Assembly (NCBI GenBank): GCA_947179155.2
Contig: OX359269.1
Span: 29,290,017 to 29,354,016, forward strand
Origin: Hedera helix
Lineage: Eukaryota > Streptophyta > Magnoliopsida > Apiales > Araliaceae
DNA length: 64,000 nucleotides
Direction of reading: 5' to 3'
The notes under the pieces were generated by a model. It saw nothing but the letters and a program-made list of their open reading frames with translations, searched no databases and was not told where the DNA came from. Of this stretch, positions 21,770-34,639 are shown in pieces (the first letter of the stretch is position 1; each line of letters begins with the position of its first letter). Position numbers and translations under genes: made by a program.

Positions 21770-24657
21770 TATCATGAATGAATGGGAAATGTCATCAATG
21801 GTTCAACAATAGATATAACAATTGTGAATGAAACAGGATTCAAAATTTAATAAACAGAATATTTGAATCTTAAAATGCTGAGTGGTCACTAAGGACCCTG
21901 AACTAACGAGAGTATAATAGAGTTTCCTCTGATCCTTTGAGTTGTTTGGTTTTCAAGGGGATCAGCCTATTCAACCCGTTGTATATGCATTACATTTAGT
22001 CACTGGCGCCCAAAGTCGGTTTCCCAACACAAAATTCCCTAATTTAGGGTTGTTCAATTCTCAGACTTAATATAAGAAATCCGCACCCAACAATGGTTTG
22101 GATAAGCTTTTAAAAGTATTCAAGTATTGAATTTATAAACGTAATGTCTAGCTGAACTATTAGCTTTTGACATTTTTAATACAGTTCATGAATCAAGAAC
22201 TAATAAGCTTCAAGTGCACTAAGTGCGATTTTATAAACAATATGGATGTGGGATAATTTTAAATAATCAAAAAACTTCAAGCTTTGACAATAAATACAAA
22301 TATAGAAACTTGTTCAACAATAAATGAGTAGGGTTAGAGAACTTGTCTGTCTGCTCAGCTACAATAAATGTCTAGCTTTAACTAACTTGCTTTGAAAGAC
22401 CTAACATTAATAAAGTTGGTCTAATAATTAGTACGGCGTATTTGCATAACTATACGCTCACTAATGAACTTATTTATCACATAACTACTAACACATAAAT
22501 TACATTAGTCAAAACAATATTATTAACCTTATAGACCCTCAATCATATTAGGTTAATAATTTAATAAGTTAGAAATATTTTTCTTAAGTGTTGGACACTT
22601 ATTAAACCCTTAAACAACTTATTACAATTGTTTAATTAAATCATAATTAAATTCAAGTTATTTTATTAACTCAATCTCTATTTAATTACTATTTAATCTT
22701 GATTAAATAAAAATTAATTAATTAACTCTAGTTATTATTTAAAATAAATAATAACTAATTGTACTTACTTATTATTTAATAATAATTACATAATAAATAA
22801 TTATTGACTTAATTTTAACCTTCTTTAATTTAATATTAATCAACCAATAATTAACTAAGTAATTAACCTTACTTATTATTTAATTTAAGAAAATTAAATA
22901 ATAGTTTACTAATTTTAATCCTCTTTAATTATTATTTAATGTCAATTAAATAATAATTAATTATTTAATTAATTTTAATTATTATTTAAGGTTAAATAAT
23001 AATCAAATCATTCTTATTTATTATTTAAATTAAATAATAAATTATTAATCTAATAACTTAATTTCCATTAATCGTTATTTAATGCTAATTAAATAATAAT
23101 TAATTACTTAATTATCCTTATTTATTATTTAATAATATTTAAATAATAAATAATTAATTTATAAATTTTATCTCTATTTAATTATTATTTAATACGAATT
23201 AAATAATAATTGCTAATTTATCACCTTTATTTATTATTAACATTTAAAATAATAAATTTATTTAACTTAACCATGATTTAGCTAACTAGATTAATATTTA
23301 AATATTTAACTTAATGAAAAATATCCTACCTAATATCATTTTTGTATTATTATTATTTTTGTTATAAATTTAAATTAGTTTTTAAATATTTAAATTAATT
23401 AAATTTATCCCGGATGACATTTCTGTAAATAAGTTGAAAACTGATCCGAGGGCAAAATAGTAATTTCGTCAAAAAAACACGGAGGGGCAGTTTGATAATT
23501 TCGCGAAAACTGGTGCTCGCGCATTACGTGCGGTAAGCTGAAGCAGGACCAAAACGGTGCCGTTTTGGAGACACTGTTGATGGCTTCCGCGCGTACGCAC
23601 GGATTGACTTTTTCTTTATATGAAACGACACCGTTTTGTCTCCGCGTTTTCGGTGAACAGTGCTGCGAGCATTGCGCGAAAACCCTTTAATTTTTTTTCT
23701 TCGCAGAATGTGAACAGTGTTCCGGCAATACCCATTTTAAATAAAAATATACGATCAAGTAAGCTTTAAATCCTCAATAAAAATCCAAAAAAATTACCAA
23801 TCACTTAATATCAATTTATAACATGAAAATTTATTTTTTCATGATTTAATATCATTTTTTTTTTATAAAAATTTTTACATCACATAAACTACCATAAATC
23901 ATAACTTTTTGTATATAACTCCATTTTGAGTGATTCAAACTTTGTTTTTCTCATGATTTAATGTTCTATAATATTAGAACATCAAACCTAAGTTTTATAA
24001 AAATATTTTTGGACATAAATTCCAAAACTTGTTTACACACTATTAAACACATGTTTTTAACATATAAATGATACCAAAATACAAACCAAGCATATTAACT
24101 CAAGCATGGCATAAATATTACCACTACACATTATTAACTATATTAGCATATTTATACACACATGTTAGTTCATTTAATTTAAAACAAAAATTAGATTTAG
24201 AATAACCATTACCTTGATTTAATGGTTATCTTCCTTTTTCTTCCAAAATAGGCGGTGAAAGAAGATGACATGAACCAAAAACTCCTTCTCTTGATAATTT
24301 TGCTCTCAAAATATTTTTCTACACTCTCAAATGCTCTCTATTTTTCTTTCTAGCAAACTTCAAATGAACTAACAAACATAGAACAAGTGTGGAGTGTTCC
24401 TTTTATAGCCATCTACGAACACACCATTAAGCTTCCTAATTCACCAATGTTGGTGAAATTAAAGGCTAATCAAGCTTACTATTTGATGGATTGACATGGT
24501 GATTGACTAGTTGATTGACTAGAGTTGTTGGCCAACTTTGATCTAGTGTGTAAGAGAAGCAATCTAGCAAATCAAGCAATCCAAGTGGGACCCTCATAAA
24601 AATCAGCAAAAATGAGATTTTCCTAGCCATTTTTCCTTTAATTTTTCTACTTTAATT

Positions 24658-24707
<50 letters not shown>

Positions 24708-25152
24708 ACAATTTTGACCAATTTTGACTTCCTATTGGGCTCCACTTTGGACTCTAGGATTAAATATATTGGGCTCATCCATTGAATTGGTTTGGGCTCA
24801 ATTTAATTATCACATTGGGCTAGCATTTAAATAACTATGCTACCTTTAATTAAAATAAGCATTGGGCTTGTTTAATTAATTATATGGGCTAGTAATTAAA
24901 TTAATTACATGGGCTACTAGGTTAATATCTTGGACCTAGTTTATCTACTTATTTGGATTAAAAATATAATCCAATTAGATTTGCTTTAATTAATTATACC
25001 CTTGCTTTAATTCTTTAATTAAATATACGCACATACAAGTACATCTATTTAATTATCTAATGCACAATTTATTAATACAAAATTTTTTAAATTCATTGCT
25101 AATTATATATTAATTATAGTTACAATGTATAATGAAATTCGTGGTCATTACA
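21770..25152 (-). repeat. 5' LTR of the first chromovirus, part 2
   Basis: Continues the LTR interrupted at 9576 and aligns with 42-3424 throughout. It ends GGTCATTACA at 25152. Relative to the left LTR it has scattered substitutions. Near 23650-23680 it has about 18 extra bases reading like CAGTGCTGCGAGCATTGC. A TATA-like box lies at 24400-24409 (minus). Confidence 0.95.
24662..24704. repeat. (TA)n microsatellite in the 5' LTR
   Basis: The counterpart of 2925-2976, shorter and without the adjacent CA run. Confidence 0.95.
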
Positions 25153-26989
25153 ACTGCTGCTTTAAAGAGATACCCGTACTTTCGATAGTGACCCCAACTG
25201 CAATATCCTCAGCAAGCTATGAAGGCGCACATGGCTAGGAAAGTCCTAACGACAGAATATTAAATCTGTACCAAACGTCTTCGACACTACTGCCATGACC
25301 TCTAGAATAGCTCGTCGTCCAAGCCAGTGCCCGTATGAGATGGTCAGCAGGTGTTCTCGGACGTTGACACTGGCTAAAGCCTACAAAAATAAAAGTAACT
25401 GTACTTCTAATTTATGAAGATATATAAATTATGACATAATGAGAAACATAATAAAATGAATACCTTTATGTAATGCATATGCTGGTACATTCGGCAGTCC
25501 TAGCACTCAATACCTGCTCGTACTACTAGTGGAGGGATCCTAAGATGCGACCCAAAGAGCGATCTTCTTATTCTGAGATAAGGTAATCTCAGGTGGAGGG
25601 AAGGTGGAATCTAACGACTCAGAATCTCCCCTATCAACTTGTAACTCAGCTACACGTTGGTCCCAATGATTTTAAAATTGGTCTTGTAATTTATTATTTA
25701 TATGTTAGTTAATTAAATTATTTTATTAATTAACTAATATTAACAATTATTTATGACAATAATAACTATTATCCGTATAGCTAATGCTATGGGAGACGTA
25801 GTAGAGTCCTTCGGTGTATGAGCTCTATCCCAAAAATCGACCATGATGGGACGTCGACCCAAGCTTGTCCGTATGGCCTAACAAATACATTAATATAACA
25901 TTTATTTAGTTTGGTTATGACAATATAAAACTAAACAACTAAACACACATATATACCGATTTCAACTACTCAAATGACTGCGAGCCAGTAGTATGTACTA
26001 CTCAAAGCTTGCTTCGATTCTTCTTCATCAACGTGGACTTCTTCTTGAAATCATCAGCATCCTAGTACGTACACATTACCTCCCATACTGCATCAGATAT
26101 AATATAGGGCTGATGATTGTGTATAGTAATATCGGGTTGCTCCTCCACAGCCCGTGCGGTCCTCTGTTTGATCTTGTACAACCAGTTGTCATAATTCTAT
26201 GCGACATGAGGTGTAATGATAGTGTTGCCGACTGATTGAGAGATGCCCTTCTCATATCTACAATAAATCTATATAAAAATAATAACATATCAGAAAAAGT
26301 AGAACATTGTATAACTACTATATATGTATACTATTTAACTTATGTAAATTTAACTTACGTGAAACTCGCGCAACACAGTTTTTATAAAGGAGGCATCATA
26401 CTGCAGATACTGGCTATAATGCATGGAACTAGTGGGGAAGTGTGTCAAGAAGATGGCATGGATAGTCTACTTAGCCACAGGGACCAGTATACTACAATAA
26501 AAATAAAACCTCTGTGTTATACATTATGTCATCAAATAAATTAACAAAATTTTAATTTAGTCATCAATGTCACATACTGTGTAGAGTAGACATCTACAAG
26601 GCACGTGAGTGGAACTGCCAACAGACGGCCAAATAAACTGAGGTTAGTCCCTTGGTGACGTCAATGACTAGTATCTGTAAGTATAAAATACATCCATTAT
26701 GTAAATGTCAAACTTTACACAAATAAAATTATAATATAATATTATCAAATTAATTATGAAGGAAACTTACTAAATGATGATGACAGGCCTTGACTATCGT
26801 CAGCAGATCCTGTACTGCCACCACACCTCAGCAACCACTAGCGTCTAGCCATATATATAATACTAAAATAACCAAAAAAAATTACTTAATTATAATTAAT
26901 TTAATTAAACAACTGTTATTAATAGTGCAAATTATAAATAATACATAAATATTTTTACACTTACTACATTGATATGAGAAAATATTCTA
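25153..26989. other. Unassigned degenerate sequence
   Basis: The flank of the first chromovirus. On the minus strand there are short gene-like stretches with mixed codons, for example around 25800-25880 (RRPIMVDFWDRAH) and 26060-26180 (KQRTARAVEEQPDITIHNH). They are separated by AT-rich, intron-like stretches. I could not place them in a family. They may belong to the same decayed transposon as the TNP2 fragment to the right, or to an old gene. No intact ORF. Confidence 0.4.
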
Positions 26990-28126
26990 AACTACGTTAT
27001 CAAACCTATCAGAATCAACGTCATTGTCATCCTCTGATTATGTATCTTGCTCTTCATTATTGGTGTCTTCGTTGTTATCATTTTCAACGATAACATAGTC
27101 ATTGACGACCACATCTTTTTCGGCTTCCTCATCATCGGGTATGTTAACGACATCATATACAAGAACATCGTTATCATTTATCTCTATCAGACTGGGATTG
27201 CTAATATTTTATTACAACAGCTCATCAGTCCCAGACAAATGAGCATCATCAAATGTCCGAGTCTTCATTGTGACAATTGTATACCAAGAGCTTTTATAAT
27301 TGACGACATTAGGCGTGTAGTACACTTGAGTCGCTTGACTGGCTAACACGAATACGTCATCAGACTTTAACTTTGACTTTACATCTGTTGCGATGATTTT
27401 ATTACGATCAACTTTAACAAATTTGTCGTTATCAAACTAGTGACACTTAAATATAACTACCTTTTTACCCCTAGGATAATGGAGCACAACGACTTCTTAT
27501 AAACATCTATAATAATTGGACTCAGTATCTTGGTAACAGCTTTCCAACACAACAACGCCAGAATTGACTGATGTCAATTCATTTAAGTCATTGACCTTGA
27601 ATCTGTACCCATTCACGATGCATATGATAAATGAACTAATAAGTTTGTAAGGAACTTGAATGACATGCTCATAAGCATTATCTTCTTCAACCTTTCAATT
27701 AAACCCCTGTTGAAAATTTTCTATAGTGAATGCTTCAACTGTAATGCATTTAACCCCGAGTTATAAGCTACACTTCATATTCCAATGAACTAAAAAATTA
27801 AGTCATCAGTTTAATACCATATACGTGTTTAAATATTAAATTTTTACAAATATAAATACATACTTTATACATGATGATACTTTAGACATATTTAAAAGCA
27901 CGTATATACATACAACCTTCAAATATTTTTCACTCAAGTAAGTCATTGTCTCATGGCCAAATGGTTTAGCCGGATAAGTGAATACAACTAACTCATCACC
28001 ATGAGATTGGACTCTAATGACATCATTTTGATTTAAACGGTTGTGCTTCGTTGAGACAACATCCTCTAAGTATAAGGAGTAGAACCACGTGGATTCATGT
28101 GTGTGTCCAATTACGAGTCTTCTCAT
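26990..28126 (-). pseudogene. C-terminal part of a CACTA (TNP2-like) transposase
   Basis: On the minus strand, in pieces: KPFGHETMTYLSEKYLKVV with YVLLN (about 28000-27880) resembles the end of the DUF4218 region. VVLHYPRGKKVVIFKCH and DDVFVLASQATQVYYTP (about 27500-27290) resemble DUF4216. An acidic tail rich in Asp/Glu/Asn follows (about 27180-27000). This is the usual order at the C-terminus of En/Spm-type transposases. Several stops and frame changes break it. The N-terminal catalytic part is absent, cut off where the second chromovirus remnant begins. Assignment is by family style, not by alignment. Confidence 0.65.
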
Positions 28127-28159
28127 AACCTATTTCCCTCAGCTTACTATGTTTCTTTC

Positions 28160-28650
28160 TTACTAGTGGAAATATCAGATCATGGCCTGAATCATTGTCA
28201 GACAACACGACTGTTTAGGCGACTTGCTACTATAAAATACTACCTTTGACTTCTTCGGAGTCAGAATCTTTACACTTTTATTCTGGTAATCAATCACTTC
28301 CCCATGATTATATAATCAATCCATTCTTAGAATCATATCGAACTCTCTGAGTCAAATTGGAATTAAATCCATTAACGTTTCATGTCCCCTTATGACCACA
28401 ATAAAATTTATATGCATGTGTCTAATAGGAATCATTTCCTTATTCACAACTTTTATGCTCAAATGGTATTCTAGTTTTTCTCTAGGTAAGCTTAGTCTCT
28501 TAGCAAATTCATCAAACACGAATGAACATGTAGCACCCGAATTAAATAATACACAAGCATTTATATCATTGATCGGAATGATACTTGACATCACATCTTT
28601 TGATTCCATATCATCTTGCACCGTCATGTTAAATGTCTAACCTATCGGTT
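28160..28650 (-). pseudogene. Protease remnant of the second chromovirus
   Basis: TVQDDMESKDVMSSIIPINDINACVLF matches the region before the active site in the first element. The active-site triplet reads NSG instead of DSG (about 28540), a G-to-A type change. Downstream stops and frame breaks follow. The end near 28160 (KSKVVFYSSKS-like, broken) is the truncation point. Confidence 0.82.
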
Positions 28651-29719
28651 GGTTCGGTTGAACTGATCCCCTGATTGTCAGCTTGTTGCTATTGTTGTTT
28701 CCCTTATTTTCGCTTCCACCTTCCATCAATTTCTTCGAACAACTCCGAGCTAGATGATCCTTTGATCCACATTTTTCTTCGAGTTGAGGCAATTAAGAAC
28801 AATATGTCCCTCTTGTCCATAATTAAAGCACACTATCTTTCCTTTCAAGCATACTCCCGTATAACTCTTTCCACAGTTGCCACCCACTTCTATCTTCTTC
28901 TTCAAATCTCCTTATTTGTTTCCAAAGTAGTTGTTGTTGTTCTACTTCCTCTTGTTAGCATTATTGCCACTAGCATTTCCTCTTTTCGTTTCTCCTTCAC
29001 CTTTCTTCTTTTTTTTGATCTTAGTTGTTCTAAGTTAATGCTTCACTTCCGCCCTCGACGATAATCACTTTCTCTAGCATTGTGGCAAACGAGTTTATCT
29101 AAAACATGAAAAATTGTCTATAGTGCCAATGCTTCAGTCCCTACTCAAATCTTCTTACTTTTCTCTCATCCGTGTTTACTTGATACGAGGCAAACCTTGT
29201 CAGCTCATTAAACTTCATGGCATATTATGGCATTGTCATAGTTCCTTCCTTCAGTTCTAGAAACTGTACTTCCATCTTATTCTACATATATGGCGAAAAG
29301 TAAGGTTCAAAGAACATTTCCTTAAATCTTTCCTAAGTAACACCTCTATCTCCTCCTTTACTCTTATTATCTTGTCACTAGTAACTAGCGTCTCCTTTCA
29401 TCATGAAGCTAGCAAAAGTAGTCTTTTTCTCCTTAGTCACTATGACAACTTTAAACACTTTCTCCATTTCTATAACCTAAGTTTAGGCCTCTATCTGACT
29501 TGTAGTTCCCTTAAACTACAGGGGTCCTACCACTTTAATGTCTTTAAAATTTGCTAAGTGAGTTAGTGGAGGGTTCAGATTAGTTGTCATTGGGTTTTTA
29601 CTTTCTATAGTACTCACTAAGAGATCTACGAATCTTTGTATCGGATCAACTGGATCCTTATCATTATTGATCGACTCGTCCTGTATTTGTTGGGCTGGGG
29701 GTCTTCTACGAGGCGATAT
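28651..29719 (-). pseudogene. gag remnant of the second chromovirus
   Basis: Starts where the first element has MSSRRRPP, but the start codon is ATA instead of ATG (29717-29719). Recognisable pieces are a LANFKD-like stretch, a MKGDAS-like stretch (intact family: MKGEAN), and degenerate zinc knuckles near 28850 (CFNYGQEGHIVLNC, with Tyr in place of the second Cys) and 28740. Many stops. It would have been the capsid protein. Confidence 0.82.
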
Positions 29720-29826
29720 TTTTTTCCTGTTTAATAAAACTCATGTTATTACTTCATCATTTATTTTAAAACATTCAAATTTAATTAAAACACTTAATCC
29801 ACGCAAGGCACATTTAATAAACATAG

Positions 29827-29827
<1 letters not shown>

Positions 29828-29874
<47 letters not shown>
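29828..29874. repeat. (TA)n microsatellite
   Basis: An uninterrupted alternating TA tract in the spacer between gag and the upstream ORF remnant. Confidence 0.95.
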
Positions 29875-29876
<2 letters not shown>

Positions 29877-30019
29877 TATTTTGTAGTACACCGTATCGTA
29901 CTTTACATCATGAAGTATTAGGCTACATACATCTCTATCCCGTTTAATATGTCAAAAGCTCAGGAGCTCAGGATTTACACAACATATCTTACTATTTAAA
30001 ACAAAAATTAGGATTTACA

Positions 30020-30740
30020 TCATATATATATATATACACATATAGATATACAACCATATCTATCTATTAGACATCCTACAAAAGCACTCCCAACTAAACT
30101 ACATCCTTGTACCCTATTCTGTGCTCTCCCAAATGTTATCCAACAAGCATAACTCATAGTGTTGATTCTTGCCTTCTTGACTCTAACTTCCCATTCCACT
30201 TGTTTTGCAGCTCTAACCCAAGCATTCTCCATCTTCACTCTCTCAGCAGTCTCCTCTTCCATGCACATCTTTTTTCTCAGCCTTTAATTCTACCACGTTA
30301 TGCTCTGCCTGATGGAGTTTAGTTTTAAGTTCTACATTCCAAGTGGCTAGAACTTGAATTATAGTTTCATTTTACTCTAAAGCTTCTTGATTCTCCATAG
30401 CCTGCGCCTTTAACTCCTGGATACGATTCTCCAAGTTACTAACTTTATCCCCCAGCTCAATGTTTTGGTCCAACATACCGTATAATAAATTCTCCTCAAA
30501 AGGGAGCATCCTCATATGGTGCCTCGTCTGAGTTTTCCTCTAGCTTATTATCTAATTCATCATCCCTCTCCTCTGGATCCTCCTCAAAATTCGTCATAGG
30601 CTCAAATTCCCTGTCCTCAACTGTAACTAGTGGAATTAGCTCCACTGTTACTAACTGCTCACATACTAAAGGTATGTCTCGAGGCTCTTCTTCTTCTTCT
30701 TTTTTTTCCCCTCACTTGACTTAACACACCAGTCTCTGGC
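30020..30740 (-). pseudogene. Remnant of the acidic coiled-coil ORF upstream of gag
   Basis: On the minus strand an acidic start (EEEEEPRDIP, EEDPEERDDELDNKLEENSDE, near 30700-30520) leads to a coiled-coil stretch (ELGDKVSNLENRIQELKAQ near 30450). The end reads RVKKARINTMSYACWITFGRAQNRVQ, which aligns with REKRVRTDRLSYVYRSSYGRLQSRV in the intact ORF at 8095-8895. At least two stops and two frame changes break it. Same position relative to gag and PBS as in the first element. This is the evidence that the ORF is a lineage feature, not a chance capture. Confidence 0.78.
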
Positions 30741-30955
30741 ATCCTACAATCACAAGTTTTTAACACTTGATTAGTACATCGCAATAAAATATTTTTATTG
30801 TTTTCAAATAACATATTCATTTTTATTATTAATTTCCTTGATGAATTCCGTAATTCATCACCTAGAACTCTGTGCGAGTTTCATCTGACTTCTATTTTCA
30901 GTATCTCTTATAAGGTTATATCCTAAGGTTTTTCAAATAAAGTTTATAATTTACA

Positions 30956-30967
30956 ACTCTAATACCA
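30956..30967 (-). other. Decayed PBS of the second chromovirus
   Basis: The minus strand reads TGGTATTAGAGT, differing from the tRNA-iMet site TGGTATCAGAGC by two transitions. It lies three bases from the LTR end. Confidence 0.75.
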
Positions 30968-30970
30968 ACC

Positions 30971-32278
30971 TATGAATGCCCCCAAATCCAAATACCTTTA
31001 CCTCGAATTCAGTGCTCACAATCCAACATATTCACACATCTATATTAACTAATATACTACATAGCATTCAACATTTCACTGTTTCCTTACAAAACTTACA
31101 TAACAAATCCCAAGTTAACTAACCTTAACTATTACATCATATATAATCAAATATTTACAATGATTATCTTACAAACAGTTCAAAACAAAAGAGTTAGACT
31201 AATTATACGTCTACTCTTAAATCTTCTCCTTACCTATATCTGTATTTGTCCCTCAAGACTTCTCGGTCTTAGCTGAAAATATTTAGTTACGCAAGAGTGA
31301 GCAATTACATTGCCCAACAAGTATAAAATAGTTTTAAAACAGTATATTTCGTATAAGACATAAATATTTACTAAAAGCTTTCAACAGTTGAACAATGATT
31401 GTGAAATAGTTTGAATAATCAATTCTCAAAACATTTTTATTGACTTTTGAAATCATAATCGTTACCGAGGGTCACAAGACCTTGAACTAATTTAAAGGTT
31501 AACAAGTATCTCTACTGCAATCTTTAAAAGTCATAAAGACTATAAACATTTTTTAACGTACGCAAGGGGATTAACCTATTATACTTATGTATTGTGCACA
31601 AAAATATTTACGCACAAGCGTAAGTCAAAATTATAGGATCCGATAAACTTTTTTCCTTTATTAGTGTTGTTCATCTTAGTTTTCATTATTTAAACCCGCA
31701 CCAAAACAATTTTGTTTGGTTTAGCTTTTTAAAAAATATATAGATTTCATAAGCATATATCAACATCTGTCTAGTTGAAACGAATATCGTAGACTTACAA
31801 TAATAGTTCGCAATTGAATAAACTTTAAAACAATAGCTCAATTCGATATTCGAATAATAGTTATTTTGAAACAAATAGTATGAACACATCACGTTTTAAC
31901 ATAATCATTTATAATGATAGTTAGAATACTTGCCTGACTCGTTGGTTCCTAATATTCATAACCTATTGTTCGACAGATAACCTATAATATAAGTTATTTA
32001 TTAATTAACCAATTGTGAATTCTACATATTAGTTTATTATGTTGAATCCTTATTACATTCACACATTTCATTTTCTAATTTTTTTTTATCATTTATACTT
32101 CTTTACATCGGGACCTACTTAAAATAATAAAATTTTATTTTTTCAAAAATCCTGGTACGGCGTGACAGCGCCAAGAATGACCTTGGCAGCGGCGCGACCA
32201 CACCATTTCGGCAGAATAGTTTTTCTTTCCAAGATTCTTTTCCAGATTTTACCCCAATATGCTACTTTCCATCATAAA
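30971..32278 (-). repeat. 5' LTR of the second chromovirus, part 1
   Basis: Begins TATGAATGCCCCC. It shows block similarity to 9198-9576 and 1-500: the CTCACAATCCAACA-like start, the GAGTGAGCAA block, and AAGGGGATTAACCTATT against AAGGGGATCAACCTATT. It stops at the TAA duplication of CACTA-1. Confidence 0.78.
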
Positions 32279-32281
32279 TAA
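32279..32281. repeat. Left TSD (TAA) of CACTA-1
   Basis: TAA immediately before CACTACC; repeated at 39283-39285 after CTAGTG. Three-base duplications are typical of CACTA elements. Confidence 0.88.
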
Positions 32282-32720
32282 CACTACCAAAAATTTGGGC
32301 ATTTGAGACGAAAAATTTGTCTCAAATATGGTTGAATCTGTCTAAAAATTGATTTTCGTCTCAAAATCCGTGTCAATAAATCTTAATATTTTTCATCTCA
32401 AAATCCGTTTAAAAAAAAAAATTGAAACAAAAAATGTCCGTCTCAAAAAAATTATAGACTGACTGCTTCCGTCAAAAATGTCTCTTAAGTCCGTCTCAAA
32501 TTGACCTACGGAGAGCTACATTTTAAAACTGATTATATCCGTCTCAATTTTGGTGGAAAATATTGGCCCTATTTTTTTTTGGCACGCATAATTTGATACG
32601 AAATTTTTTGTCTCTAGTATGTTTCTAAATATTTTTGACGTGAAAAAATTTATTTGAGACGCTTTATTTCCATCTCAAACGTTAACAAAGAAAAAAATAA
32701 TTTCAAATTCAGTCTCTAAA
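32282..32720. repeat. Left subterminal repeat zone of CACTA-1
   Basis: Contains over ten variants of TGAGACG / CGTCTCAAA within 440 bp, in both orientations. Confidence 0.85.
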
Positions 32721-32994
32721 TCCCTCAGAATTAAAAATATATTTTTTTTTAATTTTTATTTTTATAAATTTTCACACCCAAACAATTTTAATACTTAAAC
32801 TTAATAAAATAAAACATGATCAAAACCCAATAATATTATTGCAACTATCATTAATTACACATCAATTATGTATATTACAATGTTAACATTTTAAGAAATA
32901 TTATAAACTAGTAGTTCAAATCATCTCTTCAAAATCTAACATATACATTAATGTTTTATAAGCAACTGTTGTAATCATATGTATTATAATTTTA

Positions 32995-33181
32995 CTACCA
33001 GTTATAACAAAGCCAAGCATCATCAAACAAGTAGAGACCGTTGTGCTGCGGCAAGCTAGAATATGTGGGCATCAATCCCAGGCTTCTTAGTCCCCTTACA
33101 CTGTGCTTGTCATCCTTGTCGACAAAATTATGTAACGTAGCATCCAAATCATTGACCAGAAGGATCTCCATTTTCTGTAAG
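32995..33181 (-). pseudogene. Captured exon, unidentified (C-terminal)
   Basis: On the minus strand, after an AG acceptor-like site at ~33181, an open stretch contains KMEILLVNDLDATLHNF, GLRSLGLMPTYSSLPQHNG and LFDDAWLCYNW, then a stop. It looks like a real terminal exon (balanced composition, no low complexity), but I do not recognise the family. It may belong to the same captured gene as 33615-33757. Confidence 0.4.
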
Positions 33182-33614
33182 ATACTAATTGCGTAGAGGG
33201 GCTCAGAATGGGTATATATAGTACATAATTGCATAAATTAACTTTCTACTGTGAATTCATTTGATACATAGTTAAATTCAACTGGATCTAGAATGTAAAG
33301 AAAGAAATTCAACAAAGAAAAACTCACAAGGCGAAAAGCTTCTAGTATGAACCATATAAGGCAATCTGTTAGTTTCCTATTATAAAAATACAACCTCGCC
33401 TACAAGAACATATTGTTCCAACTTTATGTAATTACAAAAAAAAAAATAGAAAGGAAATACCTTTTAAGAATCATAGAAGTCTAAATTTCCAAAGACATTT
33501 ATCATGTAATATGATCGACTCCAACCATGAAAAGATAAAGAAACCAACAACTATAAAAGGCGAAAACATCAGGTCATAGCAGAAATAAATATTTATTGGC
33601 ACTGTACCTTAGAT

Positions 33615-33757
33615 GTAAAATCATTACACTCCACATCTGATTCATCAGACTAGTGTTGCCTTTCAAATTCACAGTAGCAGGATGTGAAGCAGGCTTCCCC
33701 ATGAATGAGGCCCTTGGACCACTGCCATAACGCTTTACAGTCATCATTGCCTGCAGT
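33615..33757 (-). pseudogene. Captured exon-like stretch, unidentified
   Basis: The minus strand has a GC-richer island after a TGCAG acceptor-like site at ~33757, with frames reading MTVKRYGSGPRASFMGKP or KALWQWSKGLIHGEA. It is bounded by AT-rich intron-like sequence. The correct frame and family are unclear. Confidence 0.35.
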
Positions 33758-34639
33758 TACCAATAAACCAAAGAGTAAAAAAATCAGATTTGATATTAAA
33801 ATTCAGATAGATTATGTTATTCATATACTTATTCTTGAAAAAAATAATGCCGCTTGGAAGTTTGCGGCACTTAATAACCGGTTTAACTTGTCAATTTTAT
33901 TAACCATCCTTCTGTTCTTCATCTCCAGTGAATTTTATCATACCAAATATTTACGAGAATTTCAAGAATAACTAGAATAAGTAAGCACAATTTCAATTTT
34001 GTAAAAATCACTCTCATTTTCCGAAAAGAATCCTAAGAAGCAATCTTTGTTCAATTTATCAATAGTAGTGACAGAAAGAGAAATTAGTTTTAGGGAACAC
34101 TACGTATTTGTAATGATGAATAGAAACTTCCAGTGTTACATAACAATATTAGCAAAAACGTTAACAGGATGATCACATAAGAAAGTTCTATCTCCTAATA
34201 TACAAAATATTGACAATGTATAATTACAATGACTCAAAGTGAGTAATAGTACTAAGGTCACTCATTGGCACTGTTACATGTAACAATATATTAAGTTACT
34301 TCTAAAATCATTACCAAATAAAACAAAAAATCAAAGATTTCAACATAATTAAAAAGACTATAAATGACCGGACAGAATCATTTTCACATGGCATATCATG
34401 AAATGATTTCAAATTGCACTAAGAGTTGAATTACATCTTTACAAGAATGCATGCAGGAAATAATTCATATCATAAACACAAGTGTTTAATTACCTTAAGA
34501 AGCTTCCAATTAGTGTTGTCTTCTCTAGTTGGGTTAATTCAAAGAAAATGCATCCATATGGTATAACAAATAAGTAACAGAGGAATATAGATTTAAGGGA
34601 CATACAATACAGCAATATATATGCATACGAATCAACACA

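Larger units (their letters stand above)
1..25152 (-). mobile_element. Tekay-like Ty3/gypsy chromovirus, defective, with a nested insertion
   Basis: The element is read on the minus strand. From right to left: 5' LTR (9198-9576 plus 21770-25152), PBS, an extra ORF, gag, pol with domain order PR-RT-RNaseH-IN-chromodomain, PPT, 3' LTR (1-3424, outer end beyond the window). LTR ends are TG...CA. The domain order and the C-terminal chromodomain place it in the chromoviruses. The Tekay/Del clade is inferred from the protein style and from the PPT-proximal 'cgtccccgg' block. Removing the insertion at 9577-21764 gives LTRs of about 3.76 kb and an internal region of 5.77 kb. The two LTRs are very similar by eye, with scattered substitutions and one small indel. 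Coding capacity is lost through a gag frameshift, six stops and an RT deletion. The right flank is 'actgc'; the matching TSD cannot be seen. Confidence 0.93.
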
